Below are positions 61,481-64,000 of a DNA stretch of 64,000 bases, piece after piece. Every line of letters begins with the position of its first letter. The first letter of the stretch is position 1. This DNA is from Caprimulgus europaeus (lineage: Eukaryota; Chordata; Aves; Caprimulgiformes; Caprimulgidae): NCBI GenBank assembly GCA_907165065.1, contig OU015523.1:27307834-27371833 (forward strand). Reading direction: 5' to 3'. A program made the position numbers and the translations under genes. Under the pieces are notes generated by a model that was not told the origin of the DNA, did no database searches, and saw nothing but the letters and a program-made list of their open reading frames with translations.

Positions 61481-63705
61481 TTGACTGTCTATAAATCATT
61501 CTGTGAAAAGAAATTTACAAGCTTTCATAGTTTTAAGTTATGTTATGGATTAGTTTTCACTGTAGTTTGGGATCAGTTGTCATATGCAGGTTAAGGAATA
61601 TTAAAAAAGGACAAAAGTATTTAAGCAGCATAACACGGAGAAACACCTGCATTAGGAGATGGTGATTGTAACCAGTTAGTGTGTTGCAGCTCATAAATTA
61701 CATGTGAATGTGCTCTATTGTTGAGAAATATGAGTATTATTAATGGAGTGAGCAGGACAAAGCAAAATTAAAAACAGGTTCTTGAAGCTTTTCTGGTCAT
61801 TCCTCAACACATCCTTTCTCTAATAAATCCTGTTCCTCAGTAACAGTGACCCTGAGTACAAGGGGGTTACATTCTGCTCACCCAGCTGATGTGATTGCTT
61901 AGAGGAGAGACGTGAAAGAAGGGTCCTTCTCTGGTCTGCAAGGCCTGAAAGCTAAGCTGCAAAGAATTGCCTGGTGTATCAGTGCAAATTGTGAGGGTTT
62001 GAGAGTTAGCTCCCCTGGTAGCAGTCCTCTTGATGGTAAGGGAGCGGCACCTGAAGGCAGGCACACTGTGGTGTGCAGGGGTTTCACAGTACCTCTCAGA
62101 GACTACAGCTGCTTTTTTAAAGCACATAGCCACCAGACAAGGCTAACCCTGGGAGGAAAAGCACAGCTGAGGAATGGACATAAGGGCAAAAACCAATCTG
62201 CATTCAAGACCTTCAGTGCCCTGTTGTTAAGGAGAAGGTCACCATTCAACCATCAGAAGATACTTGGCCGAGATGTAATTCTGCTGCTACCCATGCTGGC
62301 GCAGTTGTGAAGCACAAGCTCGAAAATGGCTGCTTTCATAAGAGATTCTTGAAGCTGACACATACAAAGAACGCTTCCTAAGTGAAATGCTGTGTTAATT
62401 TTTCTGATATTAAAGCGTGGTTTAGAGCCAGCACTTGACTGAAGGTTAAATTCTCCCGATTTTTTAATAAGAAGTTCTCAATCTTCACTTGAAAATTTTT
62501 CGGAATACTCAGATTTTGTTTTAGCTGGACAGAAAATCAAATCAGAAATGTAACTAAGTTGAAAACACAACCTTCCTGTCTCTAAATAAAATGTCTCCAA
62601 TGTTTTAACTGCAGCCCATAGGGAATTTCTGAACAAAAGGAGGAAAAATGTCACTTCCTATTGGTAATACTTCATGAGTTCATTGTGCTTTCTCGCGCAG
62701 ACGCTGAGCATCGAGGTAGAGTGAAGTCGTATGAACCACTTGAAAAGAAAAAAAGTGACATGACTTGTCATTTCCTACTGATACAAAGTCGAATCAAGCA
62801 CGGGAAAGCTTTAAAGGCAGGAAGGGGGACTTTCTCAAATGACTAAGGCGCAATCCCGTGCTCAACTGGAAAAATCGGAGCAGCAATTAGCATCCTATCG
62901 GCGGAAGGAAGAGAGGCTGAAGAGACGCACGGAGAGCTTAGGTTGGGAAGTTGCATGAAACCTTCAGCACAGGCCAGGAGCCTGGCTGCACGCCCACTGG
63001 GACTCGGCTTCCCCCTTCCCCATAGAAAGGCATCATAGCCTGTGCCACTGCACAATATTGATGACTAGGCTTTGGTCTGGAAAAACCCCATGCCTTTGTC
63101 CTGGGGGTGGGAGAAGGCAGGTTTTCCTCTTGCTGGCCCTGTGGGTAGGTGTGGGACAGCCCAGTCAGGAGCTGGCTCCTTCCTCCTGACTCATCGGAGC
63201 AGGTGCCACCCATTTCCCAGTCAGAAGGAAAGGGGACTCATCTACATCACAACAATTCCCCCTGCTGACACACCACACTAGTAAAAAAGTGGATCCTCTT
63301 ACTGACCCTCCAAAAAGGCTGTTATTTGATTGCAGAGGGCTGAGCTCCAGAGCAGGGTGAGCAGGGCTGAGGGCAGGAGCTCCCAGGGGCTGCCCCTTCA
63401 CCAGCACAGGGCCCTGCTCCTGCTGTCTCCCCAAAATGCTGAGCCCCAGTGAAACTCCCTCATGAAGAGCCTGGGGCCCACAGGCCAGCTGGTCTCCGGC
63501 TGATCTATTTTTGGAAGTTATCTGTCCAGCAGTTAATGTTTATGCTTCCTAAAATGTGTGTGGTTTCTTTTTTCATCCTTTACCTGTAAGCCTCCGTGGG
63601 GTTTTAGTCTTAAAGCCATCATAACAAAACCTAGGAGCTGGTTTTTCCAGCAGACTTTCACTTCACTCAAACCTAGGTAAAATATCAGCATGTCCTAGGG
63701 GTGGC
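61481..63705. other. Intergenic region downstream of EVA1C
   Basis: No gene recognised. AT-rich to about 62680, then a CpG-enriched patch (62690-62960) and moderately GC-rich sequence up to the CR1 copy. In human the next genes are TCP10L/CFAP298, but no exon of either is identifiable here. Confidence 0.65.
62690..62960. promoter_or_regulatory. CpG-enriched patch, possible regulatory element
   Basis: About a dozen CG dinucleotides in 270 bp (ctcgcgcagacgc, atcgagg, gtcgtat, aaggcgcaatcccgtg, atcggcgg, gacgcacgg) against nearly CpG-free flanks. Too small for a typical island. A hypomethylated enhancer or minor promoter is possible; this is inference from composition only. Confidence 0.35.
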
Positions 63706-64000
63706 CACAGAATCACAGGAGGGTTGAGGTTGGAAGGCACCTCTGGAGGGCATCTGGTCCAACCCCCCCTGCTCAAGCAGAGGCACCCAGAGCCAGTTAC
63801 CCAGGACCATGTCCAGGTGGCTTTTGAATATTTCCAGGGATGGTGACTCCACAACTTCCCAGTGCTCCATCACCCTCACAGTAAAAAAGTGTTTCCTGAT
63901 GTTCAGAGGAAACCCCCTGTGTTCCAGTTTGCACCCATTGCCTCTGGTCCTGCCACTGGGCACCACAAGTCCCTTCCCTGTTGTTTTGTTCACTTCATCC
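63706..64000 (-). mobile_element. CR1 LINE fragment, antisense, cut by window end
   Basis: Read on the minus strand: the CR1 ORF2 tail and 3' UTR, ending in a worn atcacagg terminus at about 63710, with catctggtccaacccccc and accctcacagtaaaaaagtgtttcc as signatures. It contains a small internal deletion relative to the other copies around 63850 and continues past position 64000. Confidence 0.92.

Noticed and set aside
62690-62715. 15-nt micro-exon between ctcgcgcag and gtagag downstream of EVA1C
   Set aside because: EVA1C already ends with its conserved C-terminus and stop codon at 61340. The splice-like words are probably chance in a CpG-rich patch.
1-64000. tRNA genes, CRISPR arrays, bacterial-type operons, intact endogenous retroviruses
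   Set aside because: Reading both strands I found no tRNA A/B-box pair, no regularly spaced direct repeats, and no LTR pair or retroviral gene. The content is a vertebrate nuclear locus.

Overview
The window looks like a piece of an avian nuclear genome. The reasons are several 3'-end fragments of CR1 LINEs (the dominant bird retrotransposon), two CpG-island promoters in AT-rich surroundings, GT-AG introns of 0.35-16 kb, and two genes that lie side by side, head to head, on human chromosome 21q22.11. I cannot name the species.

Layout. Positions 1-9933 (minus strand) hold the first six coding exons of URB1, a nucleolar 60S ribosome-biogenesis factor. The start codon is at 9933, and the gene runs off the left edge within intron 6. 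Positions about 9450-10600 form its CpG-island promoter. Positions about 10600-19680 are intergenic, with no gene I can support. They contain a C-rich, CpG-depleted block at 12.88-13.42 kb, a small CpG cluster at 14.3-14.5 kb and simple repeats. Positions about 19690-20660 are the second CpG island. From 20153 to 61340 (plus strand) lies a complete EVA1C gene in eight coding exons, encoding a predicted 431-aa membrane protein with two SUEL-type (galactose-binding) lectin domains, one transmembrane helix and an acidic FAM176/EVA1 cytoplasmic tail. Its likely poly(A) signal is at 61458. The last 2.5 kb is intergenic, with a CpG-rich patch at 62.69-62.96 kb and a CR1 fragment cut by the window end.

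The exon chains were built by hand from splice sites, reading phase and remembered similarity to the human proteins. All twelve complete introns are GT-AG and every junction keeps frame. Five CR1 copies are clear: two sense to EVA1C (33.6 and 47.3 kb) and three antisense (58.2, 60.3 and 63.7 kb). They show two kinds of 3'-terminal octamer, so at least two CR1 subfamilies are present.

The two genes are not functionally linked: URB1 acts in the nucleolus, while EVA1C is a cell-surface receptor linked to Slit/Robo axon guidance and heparin-type ligand binding. Their adjacency is conserved synteny. I found no clearly novel system. The most checkable oddities are a 59-nt intronic hairpin in URB1, a start-stop upstream ORF 46 nt before the EVA1C start codon, competing splice donors in URB1 exon 4, and unequal intron positions in the two EVA1C lectin domains.
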